A DNA stretch of 58,287 nucleotides, from NCBI GenBank assembly GCA_005502805.1, contig SCMY01000019.1, positions 1 through 58,287 of the forward strand, read 5' to 3'. The position numbers and the translations under genes were made by a program. Positions 27,010 through 35,458 of the stretch are shown in pieces. Position 1 is the stretch's first letter. Every line of letters starts with the position of its first letter. This stretch comes from Rhizobiales bacterium 2SD (GTDB lineage: Bacteria > Pseudomonadota > Alphaproteobacteria > Rhizobiales > Beijerinckiaceae). Under the pieces are notes generated by a model. It made no database searches. It was not told where the DNA came from and worked only from the letters and a program-made list of their open reading frames with translations.

Positions 27010-28007
27010 CTGGTTCGCGCATTTCCAAAGCGCGTCCGGTACTCGCCGGGCGCGACGCCGTAGCGGCGCAGGAAGGCGCGACGCAGGCGCTCATCGTCGC
27101 CGAAGCCGGCGCGGACCGCGACCTGCTGGATGCCGATGTCCGTTTCTTCGAGCAGGTCGCGGGCGAGATCGAGCCGGACCGCCTCGACCGCTTTGGCCGG
27201 ACTGATGCCGGTCTCCTGCGCATAGACCCGGGCGAAATGGCGCGGGCTCATCGCCATGATGCGGGCGAGCTCGGGTACGGAGAGGTCGCCGGTGGCGTGT
27301 TCGCGCATATGGGCGTGCAGGGTCTCGAAGCGGCCGGCGGCATCGCGCGACTGGCGCTGCAATTCGCCGCTGAACTGCGACTGGCCGCCGGGCCGCTTGA
27401 GGTAGAGCACGAGATCGCGCGCCAGATCGAGCGCCGCCTTGCGTCCCAGATCTTCCTCGACCATGGCGAGCGCCATGTCGATGCCGGTGGAAACGCCGGC
27501 CGATGTCCAGATCCGGCCATTGCTGACGAAGATCGCGTCGGGCCTGATGGTGGTTGCCGGATGGGCCGCGCCGAGGCGCTCGGCATATTGCCAATGCGTC
27601 GTTGCCTCGCAGCCATCGAGCAGGCCGGCGGCGGCGAGGATGAAGGCGCCGAGGCAGATCGAGCCGAGGCGGCGGGTCTTGCCGCTCTGCTCGCGCAGGA
27701 AGGCGAGCAGTGCAGCCGAGCCGGCCGCGTCCAGCGCCGAGCGGCCGCCCGAGACCAGTAGCGTGTCGATCGGCTGTCTCGTTGCCTCGCCGAGGGCAAT
27801 GCTCGGCAGCGGCACTCCGGCATCGGTCTCGACCGCGCCGCCATGCTCGGAGGTCAGGATGATCTCGTAGACGGCGCTGCCGTCGGCGCGTTTGGCGTCG
27901 TTGAAGACCTGCAAGGGCCCGGTGACGTCGAGCAGCTTGGTGCGCGGGAACAGCACGATCACGACGCGGATCGGGGCCGTGGCAGTCATGGCAGGAAACG
28001 AGGTCAT
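27006..28007 (-). CDS. GlxA-family transcriptional regulator (DJ-1/PfpI plus AraC)
   Basis: A 333-residue fusion: an N-terminal class I glutamine-amidotransferase-like (DJ-1/PfpI) domain (about 10-190, with the elbow GSICLGAFILAAAG and its Cys) and a C-terminal AraC-type DNA-binding domain (about 225-325) with two helix-turn-helix units (LSVPELARIMAMSPRHFARV and IQQVAVRAGFGDDERLRRAF). Ligands in this family include quaternary amines and amino acids; here it is unknown. The start at 28007 lies next to a palindrome shared with the divergent DUF1272 gene, suggesting autoregulation; an internal ATG at 27989 is possible. Confidence 0.9.
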   Translation of the reverse strand: MTSFPAMTATAPIRVVIVLFPRTKLLDVTGPLQVFNDAKRADGSAVYEIILTSEHGGAVETDAGVPLPSIALGEATRQPIDTLLVSGGRSALDAAGSAALLAFLREQSGKTRRLGSICLGAFILAAAGLLDGCEATTHWQYAERLGAAHPATTIRPDAIFVSNGRIWTSAGVSTGIDMALAMVEEDLGRKAALDLARDLVLYLKRPGGQSQFSGELQRQSRDAAGRFETLHAHMREHATGDLSVPELARIMAMSPRHFARVYAQETGISPAKAVEAVRLDLARDLLEETDIGIQQVAVRAGFGDDERLRRAFLRRYGVAPGEYRTRFGNARTS

Positions 28008-28009
28008 CT

Positions 28010-28023
28010 TGTCATTTATGACA
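28010..28023. promoter_or_regulatory. 14-bp palindrome between the GlxA-type gene and the DUF1272 gene
   Basis: TGTCAT and ATGACA are perfect inverted arms around TT, only 2 bases from the GlxA-type start codon. In such a short divergent gap it is a natural operator candidate for the GlxA/AraC protein. Confidence 0.45.
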
Positions 28024-28069
28024 TCGCCAGCTCATGGCATCCAGTCCCCACAACGAGAGGAAAGACGCC

Positions 28070-28381
28070 ATGCTGGAGCTGCGGCCGAACTGCGAACTCT
28101 GCGACTGCGACTTGCCGCCGGCTTCGCTGGAGGCGCGCATCTGCAGCTATGAGTGCACCTACTGCGCCGATTGCGCCGAGCGGGTGCTGGAGAATGTCTG
28201 CCCGAGCTGTGGCGGCGGCTTCGTGCAGCGGCCGATCCGACCGGTCGGCGACTGGGGCGGGCTCGGCCTCGGACTGGCGAACCGCCCCGCCGGCACGAAG
28301 CGGCATCATTCGCAATGGACGGCCGAGCAGCGGCGTGAGCGCAGCGACTTGCTGCGCAATGTTCCGCCGCAGGAACGCTGA
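28070..28381 (+). CDS. DUF1272 zinc-ribbon protein
   Basis: A 103-residue small protein beginning MLELRPNCELCDCDLPP, with Cys pairs CELCDC, CSYECTYCADC and CPSCGGG that should bind zinc. This pattern is the DUF1272 family, of unknown function. The ATG at 28070 follows GAGAGGAAA, favoured over an in-frame ATG at 28034. The C-terminal tail (about 70-103) is basic and probably disordered. It is divergent from the GlxA-type regulator, which probably controls it (inference). Confidence 0.88.
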   Translation: MLELRPNCELCDCDLPPASLEARICSYECTYCADCAERVLENVCPSCGGGFVQRPIRPVGDWGGLGLGLANRPAGTKRHHSQWTAEQRRERSDLLRNVPPQER

Positions 28382-28396
28382 ACGAGCGCGCTGACG

Positions 28397-29560
28397 TCAG
28401 CGCCGCTCGAAATCGCGATGGACGTCGTGCGTGACGATGCCGACGCCATCGGGTGGGATCACCAGCCAGTCCTTGCGGGTCAGGGTCAGCTTGGTGTCCT
28501 CATGGCCTGAGTGCCAGTGATCCTTCATCGAAGTCCGCGAGAACTCGTAGTCCTTGGCGTGGCCCTCATAGGATTTCTGCTGGTAGATCAGCTGCAGGAT
28601 GGTGTGCTCGGGCAGCAGTGCGAGCTCGTCGCGCAGCTTGCGGTCGTCGGCGCTGAGCTCGGCGTCGGGGATCTTGCTCAGCGCGTCATGGGCCTTCTTC
28701 TTCCAGCCCTGCAGGGTCTGGAACAGGTCGGTCATCAGGCGGGTGCGCGAGGAGTACATGATGTCCTTGTGCCGACCCATCACGTCCTGGAGCGTGCGCG
28801 GCAACGGTCCGCGCGAGGAGAACAGGTCGACCTGGAAGATCAGCGAGTTCAGCGTGTCGTCCTGGGCGAGCAGATGGCCGAGCGGCGTGTTCGAGACGAT
28901 GCCGCCATCCCAGTAGTGGTCGGTGCCGATCTGCACGGTCGGGAAGGCCGGCGGCAGGGCGCCCGAGGCCATAACGTGTTCCGGCGTGATCTCCTCCAGC
29001 GTGTTGTCGAAATAGACGAAGTTGCCGGAGAGCGCGTTGACGGCGCCGACCGAGAAATGGATCTGCCGCGAGTTGATCAGGTCGAAATCAACCAGCTCGA
29101 GCAAGGTCTCGCGCAGCGGGCCGGTGTCGTAGAAGCTGGTCGCGTCGCTCGCACCGGCGAAGGCGAACCAGGGATTGACCTTGCGCGGCTCGAAGAAGCC
29201 GGGCTGGCCGAGGATCATCGTGTACAGTGAGCTCTGGGCGTTGCGCGCCTGGCGGAAGACGTCGCCCTCGGGCGTGAACCACCAGACCTTGCGGTCGGTG
29301 ATCCGGTCCCAGAACTCCTGCAGCCGCTCGATCCGCCGCTCGCGCGGATTGCCGGCGATGATCGCCGAATTGATCGCGCCGATCGAGACGCCCGAGACCC
29401 AGTCCGGCTCGATGTCGGCCTCGTGCAGCGCCTGATAGACCCCTGCCTGATAAGCGCCGAGCGCACCGCCACCCTGAAGCACGAGCGCGACGCGGTCGCA
29501 GCGCTCGGGCCGCCAGCCGAGATAGCGTTCGGTGGAGGACGGCGCAAAAGGGGCGTTCAT
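28397..29560 (-). CDS. Patatin-like phospholipase/esterase (with DUF3734-type tail)
   Basis: A 387-residue hydrolase. The patatin domain has the oxyanion glycine run LQGGGALGAYQAG, the nucleophile motif GVSIGAINSA with catalytic Ser, and the DGG motif WDGGIVSNTPLG giving the second half of a Ser-Asp dyad. The C-terminal ~120 residues (from LFSSRGPLPRTLQDVMGR) match the extension usual in rhizobial relatives. No signal peptide is seen. The ATG at 29560 gives the expected N-terminus MNAPFAPSS. It is divergent from 3-hydroxybutyrate dehydrogenase, so a role in releasing acyl groups from PHB or lipid is plausible (inference). Confidence 0.88.
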   Translation of the reverse strand: MNAPFAPSSTERYLGWRPERCDRVALVLQGGGALGAYQAGVYQALHEADIEPDWVSGVSIGAINSAIIAGNPRERRIERLQEFWDRITDRKVWWFTPEGDVFRQARNAQSSLYTMILGQPGFFEPRKVNPWFAFAGASDATSFYDTGPLRETLLELVDFDLINSRQIHFSVGAVNALSGNFVYFDNTLEEITPEHVMASGALPPAFPTVQIGTDHYWDGGIVSNTPLGHLLAQDDTLNSLIFQVDLFSSRGPLPRTLQDVMGRHKDIMYSSRTRLMTDLFQTLQGWKKKAHDALSKIPDAELSADDRKLRDELALLPEHTILQLIYQQKSYEGHAKDYEFSRTSMKDHWHSGHEDTKLTLTRKDWLVIPPDGVGIVTHDVHRDFERR

Positions 29561-29777
29561 GGCGCGGATTCCGTTCGCTCGATCATCGGGAAGAGCTGGA
29601 TTTCGCCCATGTCTGAGGGGAGGGCAGTGACAGGCATGTGACGCGGGCGGCATCAGATATCGGTGTCACCGGCCCGTCAGACAAGCTTCATCGCCCCGTC
29701 AGCTTGCTCTTCCACCTCAGCGGCATGGACCTTGCGACGCAGTTTTGCGTCGCTGCCTCGCGGCTGGGAGATCAAGC

Positions 29778-30560
29778 ATGCTCAAGGGCAAGACCGCCGT
29801 CGTCACCGGCTCGACCTCCGGCATCGGCCTTTCCATCGCCCGCGCCTATGCGGCCGAGGGCGCCAACATCGTCATCAACGGCTTCGGTGCGCCGGAGGCG
29901 ATCGAAAAGGAACGCGCTGGCATCGAGGCCGATTTCGGGGTGAAGGCGCGCTATTCGCCGGCCGACATGGCTCACGGCGGCGCGATCGCGGCGATGATCG
30001 CCGAAGCGGAGGCCGAGTTCGGCGGCGTCGACATCCTCGTCAACAATGCCGGCATCCAGTTCGTCGCAGCCGTGGAGGAGTTCCCGGTCGAGAAATGGGA
30101 CGCGATCATCGCGATCAACCTCTCCGCCGCCTTCCACGCCATCCGCGCGGCGCTGCCGGGGATGAAGCAGCGCAAATGGGGCCGGATCATCAACACGGCC
30201 TCTGCCCATGCGCTGGTCGCCTCGCCGTTCAAGTCAGCCTATGTCGCCGCCAAGCACGGCATTGCCGGCCTGACCAAGACGGTCGCGCTGGAGGCGGCGA
30301 CCTTCGGCGTCACCGCCAATGCGATCTGCCCCGGCTATGTCTGGACGCCGCTGGTCGAGAAGCAGATCCCGGAGACCATGGCGGCGCGGGGGCTCACCAA
30401 GGAGCAGGTCATCAACGACGTGCTGCTGCACGCCCAGCCGACCAAGCAGTTCGTCACCAGCGAGGAGGTGGCGGCGCTCGCCGTCTACCTTGCTTCCGAT
30501 GCGGCCAAGTCGATCACCGGCGTCATCCTGCCGGTCGATGGCGGCTGGACCGCGCAGTGA
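29778..30560 (+). CDS. bdhA: 3-Hydroxybutyrate dehydrogenase
   Basis: A 260-residue short-chain dehydrogenase that oxidises (R)-3-hydroxybutyrate to acetoacetate with NAD. Motifs are the cofactor loop VTGSTSGIGLSIA, NNAGIQFV, catalytic Ser/Tyr/Lys with YVAAKHGIAG, and NAICPGYVWTPLVEKQIPE. The stretch QLPxx-like HAQPTKQFVTSEEVA is typical of bacterial BdhA rather than of FabG. The ATG at 29778 has GGGAG upstream. It is 10 bases from the acetoacetate decarboxylase gene, so the product passes straight into that reaction. Confidence 0.93.
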   Translation: MLKGKTAVVTGSTSGIGLSIARAYAAEGANIVINGFGAPEAIEKERAGIEADFGVKARYSPADMAHGGAIAAMIAEAEAEFGGVDILVNNAGIQFVAAVEEFPVEKWDAIIAINLSAAFHAIRAALPGMKQRKWGRIINTASAHALVASPFKSAYVAAKHGIAGLTKTVALEAATFGVTANAICPGYVWTPLVEKQIPETMAARGLTKEQVINDVLLHAQPTKQFVTSEEVAALAVYLASDAAKSITGVILPVDGGWTAQ

Positions 30561-30570
30561 GGGCCCAACC

Positions 30571-31317
30571 ATGAACCGCCAGCAGATCCTCGATTTGCCC
30601 TCGATGCCGCTCGCCGGGCCGAGCTACCCGGCCGGGCCCTACCGCTTCATCAACCGCGAATACATGGTGATCAGCTACGAGACCGATCCGGAGCTGATCC
30701 GCCACCATCTGCCGGAGCCGCTGATGCCGACGGCGCAGCCGATCGTGCACTACGAATGGATCAAGATGCCGGATTCCTCCGGCTTCGGCACCTATACCGA
30801 GACCGGCATCGTCATCCCCTGCCTGTTCGGCGAGGAAGAGGTCAGCTTCGTCTCGCAGATGTATCTCGACATCGAGCCGCCGATCTCGGCCGGCCGCGAG
30901 ATCTGGGGCTTCCCGAAGAAATACGCCCATCCCAAGCTCGAAGTGGTCAAGGACACCCTGACCGGCACGCTCGAATATGCCGGCCAGCAGGTCGCGATGG
31001 GCACGATGGGCTACAAGCATGAGAGTCTCGCCGGCAACGGTGTCAGGACGACAGCGATGCTGACCAAGACGCAAGTCAACCTGAAGATCATCCCGGGCGT
31101 CGACGGCGAGCCGGAGATCTGCCAGCTCGTCGCGCTCAACCTCACCGACATCACGGTGAAAGGCTCCTGGATCGGCCCGGGCCGGCTGCACCTGATCCCG
31201 CATGTCAACGCACCTGTGGCCGACCTGCCGGTGCGCAAGGTGCTAGGCGCGCACCATTTCATCGCGGATTTGACCCTGCCGTTCGGGCGGAAGATCCACG
31301 ACTACATGAAAGGCTGA
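30571..31317 (+). CDS. adc: Acetoacetate decarboxylase
   Basis: Converts acetoacetate to acetone and CO2 through a Schiff base. The protein is 248 residues, the length of the clostridial enzyme, and has the active-site segment GREIWGFPKKYAHPKLEV with the paired lysines (catalytic Lys plus the one that lowers its pKa). The N-terminal part HHLPEPLMPTAQPIVHYEW and the middle VSQMYLDIEPPISA are also family-typical. It is co-directional with bdhA. An acetoacetate sink to acetone behind 3-hydroxybutyrate oxidation is unusual in an aerobe, unless acetone is used or the enzyme has a related substrate. Confidence 0.9.
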   Translation: MNRQQILDLPSMPLAGPSYPAGPYRFINREYMVISYETDPELIRHHLPEPLMPTAQPIVHYEWIKMPDSSGFGTYTETGIVIPCLFGEEEVSFVSQMYLDIEPPISAGREIWGFPKKYAHPKLEVVKDTLTGTLEYAGQQVAMGTMGYKHESLAGNGVRTTAMLTKTQVNLKIIPGVDGEPEICQLVALNLTDITVKGSWIGPGRLHLIPHVNAPVADLPVRKVLGAHHFIADLTLPFGRKIHDYMKG

Positions 31318-31389
31318 TACCGCGGGTTGCGCTCGCGGCCGCGCCGACTATCTTGCCGCGCCGGGGGCGCAAGGGATTTCAGGGCGCGC

Positions 31390-31986
31390 ATGATTGTCTC
31401 CTGGCTGGCGGGCTTACGCCAGGCCGTCAGCTCGAAGCTCACCATCGGCATCGGCGGATTGCTGGCGCTCGCCATCACCTCAGGCCAGAGCCTGCTCGAG
31501 GCGCTTGAGCCGCCGGTGCTGCCGGCGCTGGCCGCGGGTGCGCCGCTTGATGCCGGCCGCTGGCGCATCGTGCTGCATGACGCTCGGCTGACGACGCAGT
31601 CGCGGCCGGACGGGTCACCGGCGCCCGACGGGGCGCAATTCCTGGCGCTCGATCTCGACATCGCCAATCGCAGCTCGGAAACCGACAACAGCTTCGTGCG
31701 TGTCCTCACCGTCGATCCGCCGGTCGAGGGACTGCAGCCCAATCCGACTTTCTGGCTGCTGCGCGACAAGGCGATGCTGAGCGCGCTGCAGCCGGGCCTG
31801 CCCGAACGGGTACAGGTGGTCTGGAGGCTCACTCCAGGGGCGAAGGCCCCGGAGCGCCTGCGGCTTATCGTGACCGGACAGACCTTCAAGCCGCGCGACA
31901 ACCTGCTGGCCGCGCCGGGCTGGTTCAATCCGAAGCCGGTTGCGGCCGCGATCTTGCCGGTGACGGCCGCCGAGGCGAAGCCGTGA
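31390..31986 (+). CDS. Hypothetical membrane-anchored protein 1 of a three-gene set
   Basis: A 198-residue protein with one hydrophobic N-terminal segment (about 15-35, GIGGLLALAITSG) that may be an anchor or uncleaved signal, and a beta-rich exported part (GAQFLALDLDIANRSSETDN; VQVVWRLTPGAKAPERLRLI). The strand pattern recalls DUF4352-like immunoglobulin folds, by eye only. The next gene overlaps its stop by 4 bases. Not recognised as a characterised family. Confidence 0.7.
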   Translation: MIVSWLAGLRQAVSSKLTIGIGGLLALAITSGQSLLEALEPPVLPALAAGAPLDAGRWRIVLHDARLTTQSRPDGSPAPDGAQFLALDLDIANRSSETDNSFVRVLTVDPPVEGLQPNPTFWLLRDKAMLSALQPGLPERVQVVWRLTPGAKAPERLRLIVTGQTFKPRDNLLAAPGWFNPKPVAAAILPVTAAEAKP

Positions 31987-32549
31987 GCGGCGTCTTCGCC
32001 AAGCTTGGTGCGCTTGTGCTCGCGGTGATGCTGCTCGTCGGCATGCAGCGCTATACGCCGAGCTATGCCGAGATCACCGGGCCGATCCCGCTCAAGGGCA
32101 ATCTCGGCGAGACGCTGACCGGCCGAATCTTCTCGGTGCGGGGCGACAAGGTTCTGCTCGCCGAGAAGCTGCGCTTCAAGGCCTATGGCCGCGAGGTCGA
32201 GCGCGATACTGGCGGCGTCTTCGCGCTGGTGATCGCCCGACTCGAAGCACAGCCCGCTTCGGTCAATGTCGGCAGCGCGATCTGGCGCAGCGCGCAGGGC
32301 GTTCGTTTCGTCGCGAGTCCGCGCGTGCAGGGCGCGCCGCGCCTGCTCGGGACCGACCGGCTCGAACCGGGCCTGCCGCAACGTGGCCTTTTCATCTTCG
32401 AAGTCCCGCGCGAGGCGGTCGCGGGTGCGACTTTGCTCGTCGCCAGCTCACGCTGGCCGCGGCTCGACACGCAGGTCGAGATCGCCTTGCCAGCAAAACC
32501 GGACATTCCTGCGCCGCTGATCGATCTTGGCGAGCTCGCCTATGAGTGA
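31983..32549 (+). CDS. Hypothetical membrane-anchored protein 2 of a three-gene set
   Basis: A 188-residue protein with a hydrophobic N-terminal segment (about 5-22, LGALVLAVMLLVGMQRY) and a beta-rich exported region (GNLGETLTGRIFSVRGDKVL; FEVPREAVAGATLLVASSRW). The second half resembles proteins 1 and 3 in layout, suggesting a duplicated fold. It overlaps both neighbours, so the three genes are translationally coupled. Function unknown. Confidence 0.7.
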   Translation: MSGVFAKLGALVLAVMLLVGMQRYTPSYAEITGPIPLKGNLGETLTGRIFSVRGDKVLLAEKLRFKAYGREVERDTGGVFALVIARLEAQPASVNVGSAIWRSAQGVRFVASPRVQGAPRLLGTDRLEPGLPQRGLFIFEVPREAVAGATLLVASSRWPRLDTQVEIALPAKPDIPAPLIDLGELAYE

Positions 32550-33105
32550 GGCTGTTGTTTCCTCCGGTGCTGCGCGGATACGGCGCCTCAGCTTGTGGGT
32601 GCTGCCGGTCGCGCTGGCGCTCGGCCTCTTCCTTCAGATGCAGGAAACCGCTTGGGAATGGTGGCGCTCGCGCGAACTCTTCGCCCGGCAGGTGCCGACC
32701 GGCTCCGCGGCGAATCTTGGCGGCGCCGAGTGGAAGCTGGCAGGCCTGCGACGCGTCGGCGAGCGCCCGGATGATCGGGCGGTCATGCTGCTCGACATGG
32801 ACGTCGTGGTGCGCGATCCCGAGGCCTTCGCCGTGCTGCCCTGCCGGCTGGTGCTGGAAGCACCGGACGGGAGGCGCTGGTCGCCGCAATTCCTGACGCC
32901 GAGCGAGGTCAACCGGCTGCCCGAGCGCCGTCGCCTGACGATTCCGACCTGCACCCAGGCGCTGGCGAGCAAGCCGCAAGCGGGTGCGACGCTCAGGATC
33001 AGCGAGGGCTTCGTGCTGCCGGCCGGGATGAATGGGCAGGTGAGGCCGGTGCTCAGCCTGCCGGCCGGGCGGCCGCATTATCTGCGCTTTGAGATCCCGG
33101 ACTAG
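32542..33105 (+). CDS. Hypothetical membrane-anchored protein 3 of a three-gene set
   Basis: A 187-residue protein starting MSEAVVSSGAARIRRLSLWV with one N-terminal hydrophobic segment (about 18-35), then an exported domain (AEWKLAGLRRVGERPDDRAV; LVLEAPDGRRWSPQFLTPSE). Two cysteines (LPCRLV, IPTCTQ) could form a disulfide. The ATG at 32542 lies within the previous gene's end (ATGAGTGA). Its last 53 bases overlap the converging polytopic membrane-protein gene. Function unknown. Confidence 0.7.
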   Translation: MSEAVVSSGAARIRRLSLWVLPVALALGLFLQMQETAWEWWRSRELFARQVPTGSAANLGGAEWKLAGLRRVGERPDDRAVMLLDMDVVVRDPEAFAVLPCRLVLEAPDGRRWSPQFLTPSEVNRLPERRRLTIPTCTQALASKPQAGATLRISEGFVLPAGMNGQVRPVLSLPAGRPHYLRFEIPD

Positions 33106-34354
33106 CGCTGCCGCGGAGCTGCGCGGCGACCGCGGTCTCCATCACCGCCGCGAGCAGGCAGATGCGCAGGCTCTCAACCAGGATGCCGCCGCGGATCTCG
33201 CTGGGACCGCCGAGCAGGAAGGCAATGGCACTGGCGATCAGCTGCCAGCTGTCGAGGTCGAGCGGGCCGATCAGGCGGGTGAGGCCGATCCAGAGCCAGG
33301 CGGCGGCGAAGCCAATCAGGCGATAGCCGACGACGAGCGCGATCAGCACCGAAAGGCTGGCGCCGAAGGCGAGGCGGACGCTGTTGACGACCGGCAGATA
33401 GCGCGAGCGGTAGCCGCCGATGAAATGTTCGGCGAAGTCGCGCGCGACTTTAGGGGCCGCCTGCCAGCGCGCCAGGGCGGCGGCGGCGCGCCTGTCGCGG
33501 GCCAGCGCAGATGGGTCCTTGGCGTCGTAGCCATAGATCGTCGCGGCCATCAGCAGCCAGACCAGCGGCAGCAGCGCATAGAGGAAGAGGCTCTGCAGGC
33601 TGCTGCCCAGCGGCGGCTCGGCCAGGTCGATCGCCTCCGGCATTGCCGCCTGCGCCTTGCCGATCAGCGAGAGCGTCCAGTCTTGGATGAGCCGGAGATA
33701 GGGGAGGGCTACGGTCTTGAGCCAGGTCCACCCCGTGCCCTTCCAGCGCGACAGCGCGTAGAGACCGACGAAGATCCAGTTGGCGTCGCAGGCGATCACC
33801 AGGAACTGCCAGAAGGGCGAAGGACGCCGCGTCTGTGCCGCCTTGGCAAGCTTGCGGACCAGCCAGGCCAAGCCGATGGCGAGCGCGAGCCAGAGCGTCA
33901 GTGGCACCTCGAGCGCCTTGAACCGCTCGCCGAGGCCGGCCTCGGAGAGCGCCCTGACCGAGTAGTCTCGGACGGTGTCGCCGAGAAAACCCCAGGCGGC
34001 GTAGTAGGCGAAGAACGGGACGAGCACGAGCGCGACCAGCCCGGCCAGGACGCGCGCGCCTGCTGGCTGCGGCGCATCGGAGTGCGGGCTCGCGCCGGCG
34101 ATCTGCAGGGCCGAGACCGCCGGCAGATAGGGCCGCAAGGCCACGAACATCAGCACGGTGACGACGAGCTTGGCGAGGACCAACAAAGCGAGCACGGCGA
34201 AGCCCGCAAGGCTGTTGAGATAGCCGAGCGTCACGGCCAGCGGCAGCAGCAGCTCGTTGGCGATCGAGCCGAGCGTCGCGAGCAGCAGCAGGACGGGCCA
34301 GGCCTGGCGCCAGAGCCGGAGGACGAGGCGGGCGAGGCCGGCGATCTCTTGCAT
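33053..34354 (-). CDS. Uncharacterised polytopic inner-membrane protein
   Basis: A 433-residue protein with about eight to nine hydrophobic segments (for example residues 18-36, 46-78, 108-126, 150-165, 258-275, 335-365 and near 400), separated by basic cytoplasmic loops such as KLAKAAQTRRPSPFW and ARDRRAAAALARWQAAP. No transporter signature is recognised. It converges on, and overlaps by 53 bases, the three-gene set of anchored proteins, which suggests a conserved functional unit (inference). It also lies 57 bases downstream of aapM on the same strand, where the ATPase gene would be expected. Confidence 0.75.
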   Translation of the reverse strand: MQEIAGLARLVLRLWRQAWPVLLLLATLGSIANELLLPLAVTLGYLNSLAGFAVLALLVLAKLVVTVLMFVALRPYLPAVSALQIAGASPHSDAPQPAGARVLAGLVALVLVPFFAYYAAWGFLGDTVRDYSVRALSEAGLGERFKALEVPLTLWLALAIGLAWLVRKLAKAAQTRRPSPFWQFLVIACDANWIFVGLYALSRWKGTGWTWLKTVALPYLRLIQDWTLSLIGKAQAAMPEAIDLAEPPLGSSLQSLFLYALLPLVWLLMAATIYGYDAKDPSALARDRRAAAALARWQAAPKVARDFAEHFIGGYRSRYLPVVNSVRLAFGASLSVLIALVVGYRLIGFAAAWLWIGLTRLIGPLDLDSWQLIASAIAFLLGGPSEIRGGILVESLRICLLAAVMETAVAAQLRGSASPGSQSADNAAARPAG

Positions 34355-34411
34355 GGCCGGGTTGTACAGGCTCAGGCCCGGAGGGTGAACCCTCCGGGAG
34401 CGATCGGGGCC

Positions 34412-35458
34412 TTACCGCCCCCGCTTCGTCTCCAGGCTCTTGCTCCAGCGTGAGAGCGCAAAGCAGATCAGCCAGTAGAGGGCACCGGAGAAGACATAGG
34501 CCTCCATGTTCATGCCGACCCAGTTGGGATCGGCGAGCGAGGCCTGGGCGATGCCGAGCAGGTCGAGGATCGAGACCACCAGCACCAGCGTGGTGTTCTT
34601 CACCAACGCGATGAACTCGTTGGTGATCGCCGGCAGCGAGATGCGCAGCGCCTGCGGCAGGATGATGAACCAGGTCGCTTTCCAATAGGACAGGCCAAGC
34701 GCCGTCCCCGCCTCGCGCTGGCCTTTCGGCAGGGCCTGCAGGCCGCCGCGCACCGCTTCGGCCATATAGGCGGCGATGCAGAAGCCGAGGCCGATCACGG
34801 CGCGGGCCAGCCGGTCGACGCCGATGCCCGAGGGCATGATCAGCGGCAGAAGCAGCGAGGCCAGGAAGATCACCGCGATGATCGGCACGCCGCGCCAGAA
34901 CTCGATGAACAGCACCGAGATCAGCTTGATCACCTTGAGCTCGGATTGCCGGCCGAGCGCGAGCAGGATGCCGAGCGGGATCGCGATCAGGCTGGCGTAG
35001 ATCGAGAGGAAGACGGTCAGCATCAGCCCGCCCCATTCGCGCGTCTCGATCGCACGCAGACCGAAGCCACCGGCGAGCAGCCAGATGCCGAGCGGTGGCA
35101 GGATGACGAGCGCGGCGAGGCCGAGGCTCAGCTTCAGCCGCTTCGGTGCAAGGATGATCGCGGCGCCGGAAAGCGCGAAGAGGATGCCGGCGAGGTTCGG
35201 ACGCCAGCGCTCGTCCACGGGATAGAAGCCGTACATGAACTGGCCGAAGCGGGCCTTGATGAAGACCCAGCAGGCGCCGCTGCCGGTGCAGTCGTTGCGG
35301 GTCTGGCCGCTCCAGGTCGCGTCGATCAGGGCCCAGCGGATGATCGGAACGGCGATCCAGGCGAGCAGCGCCGCGAGCAGCAGCGTCACCACGGTGACGG
35401 TCGGGGTGCCGAACAGGCGCTCGCGCCAGCTGGTCGGAAGGGTGTTGGCGGCGCTCAT
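34412..35458 (-). CDS. aapM: General amino-acid ABC transporter permease, AapM type
   Basis: A 348-residue permease of the HisMQ family. A long N-terminal extension with extra membrane segments, characteristic of AapM/BztC, precedes the permease core that begins near residue 145 (LMLTVFLSIYASLIAIPLGI). The EAA loop is seen as GQREAGTALGLSYWKATWFI, followed by PQALRISLPAITNEFIALVK. In the family it forms a heterodimer with AapQ and takes up many L-amino acids. Its ATG overlaps the aapQ stop by 4 bases. No aapP ATPase gene follows. Confidence 0.9.
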   Translation of the reverse strand: MSAANTLPTSWRERLFGTPTVTVVTLLLAALLAWIAVPIIRWALIDATWSGQTRNDCTGSGACWVFIKARFGQFMYGFYPVDERWRPNLAGILFALSGAAIILAPKRLKLSLGLAALVILPPLGIWLLAGGFGLRAIETREWGGLMLTVFLSIYASLIAIPLGILLALGRQSELKVIKLISVLFIEFWRGVPIIAVIFLASLLLPLIMPSGIGVDRLARAVIGLGFCIAAYMAEAVRGGLQALPKGQREAGTALGLSYWKATWFIILPQALRISLPAITNEFIALVKNTTLVLVVSILDLLGIAQASLADPNWVGMNMEAYVFSGALYWLICFALSRWSKSLETKRGR

